The notes: a model not told the origin generated them from the letters alone. DNA of 64,000 bases from Sphingomonas sp. CROZ-RG-20F-R02-07 (GCF_022662335.1 NZ_JAKNQJ010000008.1:1-64000), one strand, 5' to 3'. Shown: positions 8,604 to 15,792, counted from the first letter of the stretch. A program made the numbers and translations.

Positions 8604-9160
8604 CTAACCCCAGACAAGACGAAAATCGTGATCCGTATCGGCTTGGTCAGCCAGCTGATCGAGGCGGTCCAGCGACATTCCGGTGTCCAGCTGGTGGAGG
8701 TTTTCGCGAACCGTAGGCTCCGCTAGGATCTGGCGCAGTTCAGCGATTGGAATGCTTCCGCGGTGGTCGTCAGTGAGACGCATCGCGTCGAGCACGTGAT
8801 GGGCGGTCTGATCGACTAAATTGACCGTGCGCGAACCATCGGGCGTATCGGCGACTCGCATCGAAATTGAACGGGTCTGATCGTCACGATAGAAGCGGAC
8901 GTTGAGGCCACGGAACTGAGCCTCCTCGACAACTGCGATGACGCCTTCGTCGTGATCGAAAAGTGCGCAGATGCTGGCAAGTGACCATGGGCAGACGCGA
9001 GCCTCGAAGCTGCCTGCTTCGAGTGGATCGTCGTCTTCCTGCTCGACAAGTTCCTCTCGCGTGCGTGCAAACGACCGGAAGGCAGCAAGTTGGCGCGCTG
9101 TGATGGGTAGCGGGCATTACGTCGTTCTGTGCCCCGGCGCTGAGAAAGAAAGTGATCGAC
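8604..9160 (-). pseudogene. Hypothetical protein with a +1 frameshift near its start
   Basis: The ATG at 9160 has an excellent Shine-Dalgarno (GGGAGG, 8 nt away) and begins MSITFFLSAGAQNDVMP. The frame then becomes nonsense, while a different frame reads a convincing acidic protein (LPITARQLAAFRSF ... VCPWSLASICALFDHDEG ... HDFRLVWG) to the stop at 8604. Removing one base from the CCC/GGG run at 9113-9115 joins the two into a protein of about 185 residues. I do not recognise the family. It is followed by a good terminator and preceded by the large palindromic array at 9.3-10.3 kb. The shift may be a sequencing error, in which case the gene is intact. Confidence 0.6.
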
Positions 9161-9316
9161 ATGGCTTTGCCTCCCAAGTGAAATCACTTTGGCAAAGCCT
9201 CCTTCCCTCGACCCGTAAGGGTCGCACAGATCGTCTATGGGAGCGTCGGTCCGTAGGACCGAGCTCGACCAGTTAGAGTTCGGTAGGAGGTGCGTTCTAG
9301 GCGGGAGGTTGGAGCG

Positions 9317-10310
9317 GCGCGCGAGGCGTAGCGAACGGGCGACCCGAAGGGCTCGCCGTGATGCGAGCGAGCAGTGCCGCTGCGGCGTCCGCTGGGGCGA
9401 TCGGCACGGCGCGATGCGTAGCGGCAGCGTCGGCGATGCAACGGCATCGCCACGCCCGCCAGCGAGCCGTGCCGGTGGCTGGGCGCGACCCTGCCATGGA
9501 CCGCACCGGTCGAGGCGCAGCGAGCGCGACGCGCGACGGCGCGGCCGCGATGCGAGCGAGCCGGTGCGGTGGGTGCCACCAGGTCTCCAGCGCCGGCGCG
9601 CGAGGCGTAGCGAACTGGCGACCCGACGGGGTCGCCGTGATGCGAGCGAGCAGTGCCGCTGCGGCGTCCGCTGGGGCGATCGGCACGGCGCGATGCGTAG
9701 CGGCTGCGTCGGCGATGCAGCGGCATCGCCACGCCCGCCAGCGAGCCGTGCCGAGAGGCTGGGCGTGACCCTGCCATGGGCCGCACCGGTCGAGGCGTAG
9801 CGAGCGCGACGCGCGACTGCGCGGCCGCGATGCGAGCGAGCCGGTGCGGTGCGTGCCACGAGGTCCGATTGCCGGCGCGCGAGGCGTAGCGAACGGGCGA
9901 CCCGACGGGGTCGCCGTGACGCGAGCGAGCAGTGCCGGAGGCCGGGCGTGACCCTGCCATGGACCGCACCGGTCGAGGCGTAGCGAGCGCGACGCGCGAC
10001 TGCGCGGCTGCGATGCGAGCGAGCCGGTGCGGTGCGTGCCACGAGCTCTCGATCGCCGGCGCGCGAGGCGTAGCGAACGCGCGACCCGAAGGGTCGCCGT
10101 GACGCGAGCGAGCAGTGCCGCTGCGGCGTCCGCTGGGGCGATCGGCACGGCGCGATGCGCAGCGGCAGCGTCGGCGATGCAACGGCATCGCCACGCCCGC
10201 CAGCGAGCCGTGCCGGAGGCTGGGCGTGACCCTGCTATGGACCGCACCGGTCGAGGCGTAGCGAGCGCGACGCGCGACGGCGCGGCCGCGATGCGAGCGA
10301 GCCGGTGCGG
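9317..10310. repeat. Tandem array of large imperfect palindromes (U1-U2-U3, four repeats)
   Basis: A non-coding block of about 1 kb. Three palindromic units recur in order: U1 (about 62 bp, arms around GCGAGGCGTAGCGAAC and GTGATGCGAGCGAGC), U2 (about 73 bp, arms CGGCACGG/CCGTGCCG, inner hairpin GGCGATGC-aacg-GCATCGCC) and U3 (about 71 bp, arms ACCGCACCGG/CCGGTGCGGT). The first copies are at 9317-9378, 9402-9474 and 9500-9570. U1 recurs at about 9597, 9875 and 10059, a period near 280 bp, and the third repeat lacks U2. U1 and U3 share the conserved internal pair GAGGCGTAGCGA / GATGCGAGCGAGC. Open frames through the block are GC-rich artefacts. It lies 5' of the minus-strand gene starting at 9160. 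Confidence 0.85.
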
Positions 10311-10394
10311 ACGCTCGGTGTGAAGTATCGACCGTGAGGGCAGTCCCCGCGGCGCGAGGGGGCTCGATGCCCCTGAGCGCCGCCCAGGCGACGT

Positions 10395-10432
10395 AAAAAA
10401 GGGGAGAGGCCCCGGTTGCCCGGAGCCCCTCC
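10395..10432 (-). terminator. Rho-independent terminator of the DUF2493 gene
   Basis: Minus strand: GGAGGGGCTCCGGG-caa-CCGGGGCCTCTCC followed by six T residues, 10 bp beyond the stop codon at 10443. Confidence 0.85.
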
Positions 10433-10442
10433 ATCGGGTGCG

Positions 10443-11459
10443 TCAGGCGCGACGGCTGCGCGCTGCGGGAGCCATCGGGGCCTGCTCGGCGAGACGGAAG
10501 ACGTGAAGCGGAACGCCGGCGGTGCGCATCTTCCGGGCGAAGTCGGACTGGACGCCCGAGCCTTCGCAGACGATCGCCTCAACCGGGCGCTGGTTGGCGA
10601 TGCGGTCGTTGCGGAGGAAAGCCGCCTTCGGACCGTACCGCGTTTCCAGCATCATGCGTACCAGCTTGACCTGCCGCGACGACGCCCATGCGGCTGCGAC
10701 GGCGTCTGCACCCTTGTTCATGCCGGTGGTCATCAGGACCATCGCCGGAATGCGACGCTTGATCTGGTCGAGGCGGTCGAAGAGCTGCTCGTGGTCGTGC
10801 CAGACCTGTCCGCCCGAGAAGGCGACAACCGGACCGGTCGGAGCGTGATCTTCCCGGCGCTTGGCGGCGCGGGCGGCGAGATAGTCCTTCCCGTCAATCA
10901 CCGACGCGGTGAGCTTGGAGGAGACCCTGCTGCCGCGGATGGTGTTGAAGGGGCGCCCCGTCTCCACCCGGAACACCTCCCCGGCGTGGTCCCGCATGCA
11001 CCGCATCGCTTCGGCGCAACCCTCCAGCGTCTGGCAGAGAAGCTGCGTGTCCTCGAGTTCGACGGCGTAGATCTCGCTGGGGTCGTAGGCTTCCACCATG
11101 TCCTTCAGCTTGCGGGCGGCGTCATCCTCGCGTCCCTCGATGCGCTTGGTCACCATGTGGAAGGAGTTGACGATGCCCCATGCGATGTCGGCGGCGAACT
11201 CCTCCATCCGAGTATCGCGCGTGACGTCGAAAACCGTCCGCAGCATGAGGTCAACGGCTGCGGCGGCCATTTCGGGGTCGGGCATGTCCAGCTTCTCGGG
11301 GGCGTTGAAGACGGTCAGCTTGGCCATCTCGCTGCTCTCCACGAAGGCGCCATCGTAGGTCTGCTGCGTGTCAGCGTCGATGTTCGCGGCGCTGTCGTTC
11401 ATCCGGGCGTCGTTCATCGCGCGGGCGGCGTCGGAGAAGTTGCGGAAAGTGTTGGTCAT
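10443..11459 (-). CDS. DUF2493 (YspA/SLOG-type) domain protein
   Basis: A protein of 338 residues. The C-terminal third is a Rossmann-like SLOG/DUF2493 domain: VVAFSGGQVWHDHEQLFDRL, then VLMTTGMNKGADAVAAAWA and AIVCEGSGVQSDFARKM. Such domains bind nucleotide-derived ligands, and several SLOG families occur in nucleotide-signalling conflict systems. The N-terminal 200 residues are helical, with no motif I recognise. I chose the ATG at 11459 because GGAGG lies 5 nt before it. It is a single-gene unit with a terminator behind it and strongly folded DNA in front (11513-11701). SLOG membership is clear; the function here is unknown. Confidence 0.8.
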   Translation of the reverse strand: MTNTFRNFSDAARAMNDARMNDSAANIDADTQQTYDGAFVESSEMAKLTVFNAPEKLDMPDPEMAAAAVDLMLRTVFDVTRDTRMEEFAADIAWGIVNSFHMVTKRIEGREDDAARKLKDMVEAYDPSEIYAVELEDTQLLCQTLEGCAEAMRCMRDHAGEVFRVETGRPFNTIRGSRVSSKLTASVIDGKDYLAARAAKRREDHAPTGPVVAFSGGQVWHDHEQLFDRLDQIKRRIPAMVLMTTGMNKGADAVAAAWASSRQVKLVRMMLETRYGPKAAFLRNDRIANQRPVEAIVCEGSGVQSDFARKMRTAGVPLHVFRLAEQAPMAPAARSRRA

Positions 11460-11512
11460 GATAGCCTCCATGAGTTGAAAATCTCACCTTCTCTTGGTGA
11501 GGAATCTCACAC

Positions 11513-11701
11513 GGCATGCGGCGGTCAGGGCCGTCAGGGACGTTAACCGGGAAGCCGCGCCCTTCGGGCGTGGACCCCGGTTAACGCTTGCGAGTGGTGG
11601 AGCCGATTTTCTCGGCCCCCAGAGCGGAGCGCAGCGGAGTGGCGGGGGTCGTGAAAATTGGGGGACCGCTCGTCCTTGACGGTCCGCTCACCCCGCATGC
11701 C
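11513..11701. repeat. Large nested palindrome upstream of the DUF2493 gene
   Basis: The ends GGCATGCGG...CCGCATGCC are perfect inverted repeats, and similarity between the arms runs about 30 bp (CCGTCAGGGAC against GTCCTTGACGG). Inside lie a perfect hairpin GTTAACCGGG...CCCGGTTAAC with its own inner hairpin (GCGCCC-tt-CGGGCGT), then GCCGA-ttttc-TCGGC, then GCCCCC...GGGGGT. It is non-coding on both strands and ends 54 bp before the DUF2493 start. It would fold into a multi-hairpin cruciform as single-stranded DNA, or a structured leader as RNA. Confidence 0.6.
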
Positions 11702-11748
11702 AAACTTCCACTTCACAGAGAGAGAAAATATTGGTTTGTGGTGGGTGC

Positions 11749-11849
11749 GCCGGGGTGATCCGAGCACGGGCGGCGATGACGCGGCCGCCAGGCCGTGACG
11801 TCGCTAAGGCAGCTTCGCTGCCGTCGCCCGCGCGCAGGACGCCCCGGCG
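11749..11849. repeat. Second nested palindrome (about 100 bp)
   Basis: Outer arms GCGCCGGGG(t)GATCC and GGACGCCCCGGCG enclose GGGCG...CGCCC and a perfect terminal hairpin GGCAGC-tt-CGCTGCC. Non-coding. It sits between the palindrome at 11513-11701 and the structured repeat starting at 11852. Confidence 0.5.
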
Positions 11850-11851
11850 TC

Positions 11852-11937
11852 AGCGAAGGGATCGAAACCCGAAGGGCGGAGACCCCTTCAGGGGGTTCCG
11901 TAAGGCCCGCTAGGGCCGATGAGAGCCCGGTCCCGCC
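11852..11937 (+). ncRNA. Structured dispersed element, copy 1
   Basis: It shares with 15077-15156 the framework AGCGA-GGATCG-ACCCG-AGGGCGGAGA, a C3-4/G3-4 hairpin, TCCG, a second hairpin, then GAGAGCCCGGTCCCGCC. Here the hairpins are CCCC-ttca-GGGG and GGCCC-gcta-GGGCC. The hairpin stems differ between the copies while still pairing, which suggests selection for structure. The strand could be either; the plus orientation is used for description only. Confidence 0.5.
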
Positions 11938-12011
11938 ATAGGCGGGTCGCCCACACCCCTACCCCGTCCCTGAGCCTCCTAGCCGTCGTCGCGCTCCCAT
12001 TCACCGTGCCC

Positions 12012-12347
12012 TCATGTGTCGTCGTAGCCGGGATCTTCGGGGTCGCGTCCAACGTCAGGATCGTCGCTCTGTTCGACATCTCCGTCCGCACCGGCGTTGT
12101 CACCGATCGTCGGCGTCGACGCGCCGCGGAAGCATGCCGGGTCGCACAGCAGCATCGGGGTGCCCCGGCTGACCAGCTGGACGCCGTCGATCGACAGCGG
12201 TCTGCTGGCGAGACGGGCGCAAGGTTCATTGCGCTGGTCACGAAAACCGCAAGGTGCGGCGAGTGGCTCCAGTCGGGGCGTCGATCCTGCGTCATCGCTC
12301 TCGGGATCGCGCTGGGTGATGTCGGGATCGGGTTCTGGATCGAACAT
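12012..12347 (-). CDS. Acidic hypothetical protein (111 aa), possibly with a nonsense codon at codon 5
   Basis: A 111-residue, Asp/Pro-rich, cysteine-containing protein (MFDPEPDPDITQRD...DPEDPGYDDT) of unknown family. The strong Shine-Dalgarno GGAGGA does not precede the ATG at 12347. It precedes another in-frame ATG six codons upstream, which reads ATG-CCC-ACG-CAG-TAA-GAC-ATG. Either translation reinitiates after a four-codon leader peptide, or a TAA has replaced a sense codon near the start of the gene. The coding call rests on composition only. Confidence 0.4.
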   Translation of the reverse strand: MFDPEPDPDITQRDPESDDAGSTPRLEPLAAPCGFRDQRNEPCARLASRPLSIDGVQLVSRGTPMLLCDPACFRGASTPTIGDNAGADGDVEQSDDPDVGRDPEDPGYDDT

Positions 12348-12432
12348 GTCTTACTGCGTGGGCATCGCGGTATCCTCCGTGATGTTGTGGTGGTTGCGAC
12401 GGGGGCGCTCGCGGATCGAGCGTGAGCACGCG

Positions 12433-12460
12433 AAAAGGGCGGCGCCGTAAGGCGCCGCCC
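12433..12460 (-). terminator. Rho-independent terminator of ssb
   Basis: Perfect 10-bp hairpin GGGCGGCGCC-ttac-GGCGCCGCCC on the minus strand followed by TTTT, 12 bp past the ssb stop. Confidence 0.85.
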
Positions 12461-12472
12461 AAACCCGGCGGG

Positions 12473-12811
12473 TCAGTAGAACTCGGCGCGGTCGGCGATG
12501 ATCTCGCAACCGTAGCGGTCGTTACCCTCGGCGTCCTGCCAGCGGGTGTAGTGGAGGCGACCTTCGATCGCGATCAGGTCGCCCTTCTTGCGGTTCCCGG
12601 CGACCGCCTTGGCGAGACCGTTGAAGCACGTGACCTTGTGGTATTCGGTCTCCTTGACGGTGAAGCCGTCCTCGCCCTTGTAGGTGTGACCGTCTTTGTT
12701 GAGCTTAGGGCGATCTGTTGCGACGAAGATGGTTGCGACGTTGGTCGTGGGGTTGACCGCGCGCAGCTCAGGGGCGCGGGTCAGGCGGCCGATCAGGTTC
12801 ACGTTGTTCAT
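12473..12811 (-). CDS. ssb: Single-stranded DNA-binding protein, short plasmid type
   Basis: OB-fold SSB: MNNVNLIGRLTRAPELR at the N-terminus, the basic and aromatic DNA-binding strands in the middle (VKETEYHKVTCFNGLAKAVA), then KKGDLIAIEGRLHYTRWQD. At 112 aa it ends right after the OB fold (CEIIADRAEFY). It lacks the Gly/Pro-rich linker and the acidic DDDIPF-type tip with which chromosomal SSBs recruit partner proteins. Plasmid SSBs coat incoming ssDNA and complement host SSB. It has its own terminator and a 200-bp palindromic region 37 bp upstream, the arrangement expected of a leading-region ssb. Confidence 0.93.
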   Translation of the reverse strand: MNNVNLIGRLTRAPELRAVNPTTNVATIFVATDRPKLNKDGHTYKGEDGFTVKETEYHKVTCFNGLAKAVAGNRKKGDLIAIEGRLHYTRWQDAEGNDRYGCEIIADRAEFY

Positions 12812-12847
12812 GGCGATTGCTCCCTCGGGTGGTGTCGGGCGGACCGT

Positions 12848-13055
12848 CCGCCGGTGTCACCGGAGGGCGATCTGGCGCGGTGCTGCGCACCGGAAGGGCT
12901 ATCGGGGCCGGCGCTCAGGCGGCGGGCACGGTGGACCTGGAGGGAAACCCCTTTTGCAGGGGTGGAGCGGGCAGCCGCGCTTCAGCGCGGCAACACGGCC
13001 CTGCCAAAGGGGTTGCGCGGTGCCGGGCCGGATCGCAGGTGACACGAACCGGCGG
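12848..13055. repeat. Large nested palindrome upstream of ssb
   Basis: Outer arms CCGCCGGTGTCACC and GGTGACACGAACCGGCGG pair with a small bulge. Nested arms GGCGATCTGGC and GCCGGATCGC follow, then AACCCCTTTTG with CAAAGGGGTT. Local hairpins include GGTGC-t-GCGCACC and the perfect GCCGCGC-ttca-GCGCGGC. The ssb start codon lies 37 bp downstream on the minus strand. It is the best candidate here for a folded single-strand promoter like F Frpo, which also drives early leading-region genes. Confidence 0.55.
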
Positions 13056-13415
13056 ATGAGCCGTCCGATAGCTCCTGAGGTCCTAGAGCGGTCGCCATGA
13101 ACAATCCGCGTGAACCGTCAGGATCGATCGTCTGACCTGTATGTCGAGTGGCCGAGTGCGCGGTCGGCCCCATGACGAACTTCGTCTCGAGGACGTACCC
13201 GGAACTCGGCTTATGCTCGACCACAGGGAGCGAGCGGGCGAGGATATCGCCGCTAGGTGATCCGAAAACTGCTTGGTTGCCGTTGGCAGGGCGTCTCCGG
13301 GCAGTGCTCGTTGGACCGCATCAAGGTCGAGCGCGAAGCGTGTTCGCGAGCTCGTGATCTCCGCGCTGGTCTGGTCGGTTGAGGCTAAACCCCGTGCGTG
13401 ATTGACGTGTCGCAT
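12982..13415 (-). pseudogene. Possible frameshifted hypothetical gene upstream of ssb
   Basis: Two adjacent frames each look partly protein-like: from 13415, AEITSSRTRFALDLDAVQRALPGDALPTA; then, after about 13216, VVEHKPSSGYVLETKFVM in the next frame. Adding one G in the GTGG near 13218-13222 would join them. The Shine-Dalgarno is weak and the 3' end runs into the palindrome at 12848-13055, so this may be chance GC-rich open frame. Otherwise the 13056-13498 interval holds nothing I can name. Confidence 0.25.
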
Positions 13416-13498
13416 CGCCGGAAGTGCAGTCGGACTAATTTGTCAGGTTTGCTTGTACCGATGGTGGTGGGTCCAGACGGGCGATCAATCGGGAGGGG

Positions 13499-13519
13499 GA
13501 CCGACGCGAAGCGTCGGTC
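13499..13519 (-). terminator. Hairpin behind the 70-aa membrane protein gene
   Basis: Perfect 9-bp stem GACCGACGC-ttc-GCGTCGGTC 5 bp after the stop at 13524, read on the minus strand. It is followed by CCCCCTCCC rather than a T run, so terminator activity is uncertain. Confidence 0.4.
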
Positions 13520-13523
13520 GGGA

Positions 13524-13736
13524 TCAACCGAAGAACTTCGCGATCGCGGCACCCGCTGTCATCAGCGCTGCGGCGGCGAGGGTTGCCTGAAAAAGGAGCG
13601 TTCCGGGGAAAAAGCGTACCTCGAGCTTCACCTTGGCGAGATCGGCCTGCGTTTTTTGGATTTCGACCTGCATCTTGTCGATCCGCGCGAGCTGTTCGCG
13701 GATATCGAGTTGAGGATCTGGTGCGATAGTCGCCAT
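13524..13736 (-). CDS. Small coiled-coil, membrane-anchored protein (70 aa)
   Basis: Residues 10-45 form a charged heptad helix (LDIREQLARIDKMQVEIQKTQADL) and residues about 47-69 a hydrophobic segment (GTLLFQATLAAAALMTAGAAIA), so it is a tail-anchored coiled-coil protein. The ATG at 13736 has GGAGAG 5 nt before it. The architecture resembles small phage and plasmid membrane helpers, but no family is recognised. Confidence 0.7.
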   Translation of the reverse strand: MATIAPDPQLDIREQLARIDKMQVEIQKTQADLAKVKLEVRFFPGTLLFQATLAAAALMTAGAAIAKFFG

Positions 13737-13837
13737 GGTTCTCTCCATATAGCGTGGAATGTTGAACGATTGAAGTGTGGCTCCGGTCGCCTTCGTTCAT
13801 TGAAGACGACGCAGCGCGCTAGGCGTAGGGCACGTCA

Positions 13838-13904
13838 ACGGGGACCGCTTCGGGTGGTGAAGCGATCCCCGTCGAGAGTAGCGGGCGACGGGTCGGCGTC
13901 GCCC
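13838..13904. terminator. Two consecutive hairpins after DUF736 copy 1
   Basis: ACGGGGA-c-CGCTTC...GAAGCG-a-TCCCCGT (13838-13872) and GGGCGAC...GTCGCCC (13883-13904) lie just downstream of the minus-strand stop at 13914. Neither has a T run. They may terminate transcription or be further folded elements of this region. Confidence 0.4.
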
Positions 13905-13913
13905 AGCGTGGAG

Positions 13914-14372
13914 TTAGGCCACCTCCTCGAGCGGGGCGGTGCTTTCGCCGAGGCCATCAGCGGCCGGCAGGCCGGATGCGGCGCCGTCGGCACCGAAGGG
14001 CGGTGCGGGATCCTCGTCCGACTTGATGCCGAGCGCGCTGGTCACGTCGCGACGCTTCTGCGCGCGCTGCCAGACGATGTTGTACGAGCCATCCTCCTGC
14101 CGGAAGGCCGAGACCTGCAGCGGCTGAGCGAGTGAGGGATCGTCGATGCGGCCGTTCAGGAAGGCTTCGCCGGTGTTGTTGGAGGTGAGTTCGAAGAGCG
14201 CGCCGACCTGCACCCAGGTGCGGCCGGGGGTGAGCGCGTGGATCTCGTAGCGCGGCGCGCGGGGATTGTTCGATTGGACCGGCTTCAGCGCGATCGTCAT
14301 CGCCACTGCGAGCGTCGAGATGCGGCCCATGAAGATGCCGGCTTCGTTCTGCTTGATCTGACCGATGTTCAT
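13914..14372 (-). CDS. DUF736 family protein, copy 1
   Basis: A 152-residue DUF736 protein. The signature begins MNIGQIKQNEAGIFMGRISTL and continues NPRAPRYEIHA, WVQVGALFEL, GEAFLNGRIDDPSL and SYNIVWQRAQ. The last 45 residues are a variable acidic tail. DUF736 proteins are common on alphaproteobacterial plasmids and usually lie near anti-restriction or transfer genes; their biochemical role is unknown. The ATG at 14372 has AGGAGA 7 nt upstream. It is about 85% identical to the copy at 16778-17293 in the core, and its upstream 130 bp are identical, so the pair arose by duplication. Confidence 0.88.
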   Translation of the reverse strand: MNIGQIKQNEAGIFMGRISTLAVAMTIALKPVQSNNPRAPRYEIHALTPGRTWVQVGALFELTSNNTGEAFLNGRIDDPSLAQPLQVSAFRQEDGSYNIVWQRAQKRRDVTSALGIKSDEDPAPPFGADGAASGLPAADGLGESTAPLEEVA

Positions 14373-14505
14373 CGTAACGTCTCCTGTGTGTCTGCTGGAC
14401 CCCATGTCCTCGACAACATCTTCAATCCCTCTCTCCTCCCCGGCCCTTCGGCCGGGCAGGGCGCGAAAGCGCCCCTCACCGACGCGCTTTTCGCGTGGCG
14501 GTGGA
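13983..14505. repeat. 523-bp segmental duplication, copy 1
   Basis: Matches 16904-17426 at a constant offset of 2921 bp. It covers the conserved part of the DUF736 gene plus about 130 bp of leader that is identical in both copies. Similarity stops sharply at GGTGGA on the outer side. Confidence 0.85.
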
Positions 14506-14545
14506 CGATGGTAGGGAGTGGTAGGGAGCGTCCTGGGACGGTCGT

Positions 14546-14971
14546 TTACGAGGAAGACGAGGTCAGTGCCGAACAGATGACGCTTGGCGGCGCGCCGGTG
14601 GCGTTCACCGCGTTGGTGAGACTGCGAAGAACGGTTTGTTTGATATCGGCGTGGAGCCTGTCCCGCTCGTCGCGGAATCGCGGTTCTGATGCGCTCAACT
14701 GTTCGAGGAGGGCGTCTTCTACCTGAAGTAGACTGACGGAGAGAGTGAACCGGACGCCGTCCGGTTGGGGATCCTCACCCCACACCGTGCAGAGCGGCAA
14801 GCGGATTTGTCGTTCCTCGAAGTCCTTTTCGGAGGTCACGTCGGAGCGATACTGGGGCGTCAGGGCTCCGGCATTGAGAAGCTGAGACATCGCTTGCTGA
14901 CGCGCGTGCTCGCATATGTCGGGCATCTTCGTCAGGCGACCGCTTCCCCAAGAGGCAATCCACTTGAACAT
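14546..14971 (-). CDS. Hypothetical protein (141 aa)
   Basis: A soluble 141-residue protein: MFKWIASWGSGRLTKMPD, a helical middle (HARQQAMSQLLNAGALTPQ) and a C-terminal helix (ADIKQTVLRSLTNAVNAT). No motif recognised. The ATG at 14971 has AAAGGG upstream. It lies between DUF736 copy 1 and a small membrane protein gene, downstream of the structured element at 15077-15156. Confidence 0.6.
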   Translation of the reverse strand: MFKWIASWGSGRLTKMPDICEHARQQAMSQLLNAGALTPQYRSDVTSEKDFEERQIRLPLCTVWGEDPQPDGVRFTLSVSLLQVEDALLEQLSASEPRFRDERDRLHADIKQTVLRSLTNAVNATGAPPSVICSALTSSSS

Positions 14972-15076
14972 TGGAGCCCTTTCCTTCCGGTTCGTCCGGT
15001 GAAGCCGCTCGGCACGAGCGACGCGTAGTATGTGACTGGCCCGTCAGGGCCGTCACAAGCAAGCGAGCTCTGCCTA

Positions 15077-15156
15077 CAGCGAGGGATCGTCACCCGGCAG
15101 GGCGGAGACCCGCAAGGGGCTCCGGGCGGCAAAGCCGGCTAGAGCCCGGTCCCGCC
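15077..15156 (+). ncRNA. Structured dispersed element, copy 2
   Basis: Counterpart of 11852-11937. It has the same flanking blocks (AGCGAGGGATCG, AGGGCGGAGAC, CCCGGTCCCGCC), but the inner hairpins are CCC-gcaa-GGG and GGC-aaa-GCC with GGCTAGAGCC. It lies 105 bp upstream of the minus-strand start at 14971. Confidence 0.5.
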
Positions 15157-15188
15157 CACAGGGCTGGCGCCCTTCAGTGTCTGCGCAG

Positions 15189-15521
15189 CTAGTTGCGGTT
15201 ATTTGGCGTCGACAGACCGTACTCGGTGTCCAGATCTTGCCCGGCAGCTTCACGGATGGTGCGGAGTTCATCGCGCGTGATGCGTCCATCTGACATGGCG
15301 CTTCGATAGGCTTTCGCGCCGAGTGGTCCGGCACGCGACAGCACGATCGCATGATGCTCGCCCTTTGCGTCGACCGGCCAGAAGGGCCAGGCCACGAGAG
15401 AGAACATGCCCAAGCCTAGGGCTAGGAAGACGTAGCTGAGCGGAACACGACGTCGGGCAAACAGGATGATCGCGCCGGCAGTGAAGACGAGCGGGACGGC
15501 GACCGGAATGACGTTGAGCAT
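15189..15521 (-). CDS. Small inner-membrane protein (110 aa)
   Basis: Two hydrophobic segments at about residues 5-22 (IPVAVPLVFTAGAIILFA) and 28-48 (LSYVFLALGLGMFSLVAWPFW) are followed by a charged cytoplasmic or periplasmic tail of 60 residues with an EF-hand-like MSDGRITRDELRTI. The ATG at 15521 has GAGGAG 7 nt upstream. No family recognised. Confidence 0.7.
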   Translation of the reverse strand: MLNVIPVAVPLVFTAGAIILFARRRVPLSYVFLALGLGMFSLVAWPFWPVDAKGEHHAIVLSRAGPLGAKAYRSAMSDGRITRDELRTIREAAGQDLDTEYGLSTPNNRN

Positions 15522-15579
15522 GATCTACTCCTCGTAACGGCATGGTATCGGCGGCAGCGCGCTCCCGCCAGTGACATGG

Positions 15580-15792
15580 TCAGGTCACCCGGATTTCGAT
15601 TGTCTCGTCGTCGCCGTTGTCGGCGACCAGGACCGAGCGCCCCTCTCTGGCAGCGCTAGCCGCGGCGTCCACGGGCCAATCGCCGTACTCGCGCAGCATC
15701 TTTGCCATGTGAGCTTCGGCGCTCTCCCGGTTCGCATGATCTTTGATGATCGTGTCGAACGAGAGGGACTGGTGAATCGTTTGGATGGGCAT
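15580..15792 (-). CDS. Hypothetical small protein (70 aa)
   Basis: A 70-residue soluble protein (MPIQTIHQSLSFDTIIKDHANRE ... LVADNGDDETIEIRVT). The ATG at 15792 has CGGAGA upstream. A palindromic repeat of the U1 family sits 24 bp before the start. No family recognised. Confidence 0.65.
   Translation of the reverse strand: MPIQTIHQSLSFDTIIKDHANRESAEAHMAKMLREYGDWPVDAAASAAREGRSVLVADNGDDETIEIRVT

Noticed and set aside
9317..10310. CRISPR array
   Set aside because: The repeats are long palindromes with no regular short repeat plus unique spacer pattern, the period is about 280 bp, and no cas gene is present.
8816..10434. Very long Arg/Ser/His-rich open frames on the minus strand through the palindrome array
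   Set aside because: They overlap each other in several frames, lack ribosome-binding sites, follow the repeat period exactly and have compositions typical of GC-rich non-coding sequence.
13056..13498. Further small open frames on both strands upstream of ssb
   Set aside because: No ribosome-binding sites and no protein-like composition apart from the weak frameshifted candidate listed.
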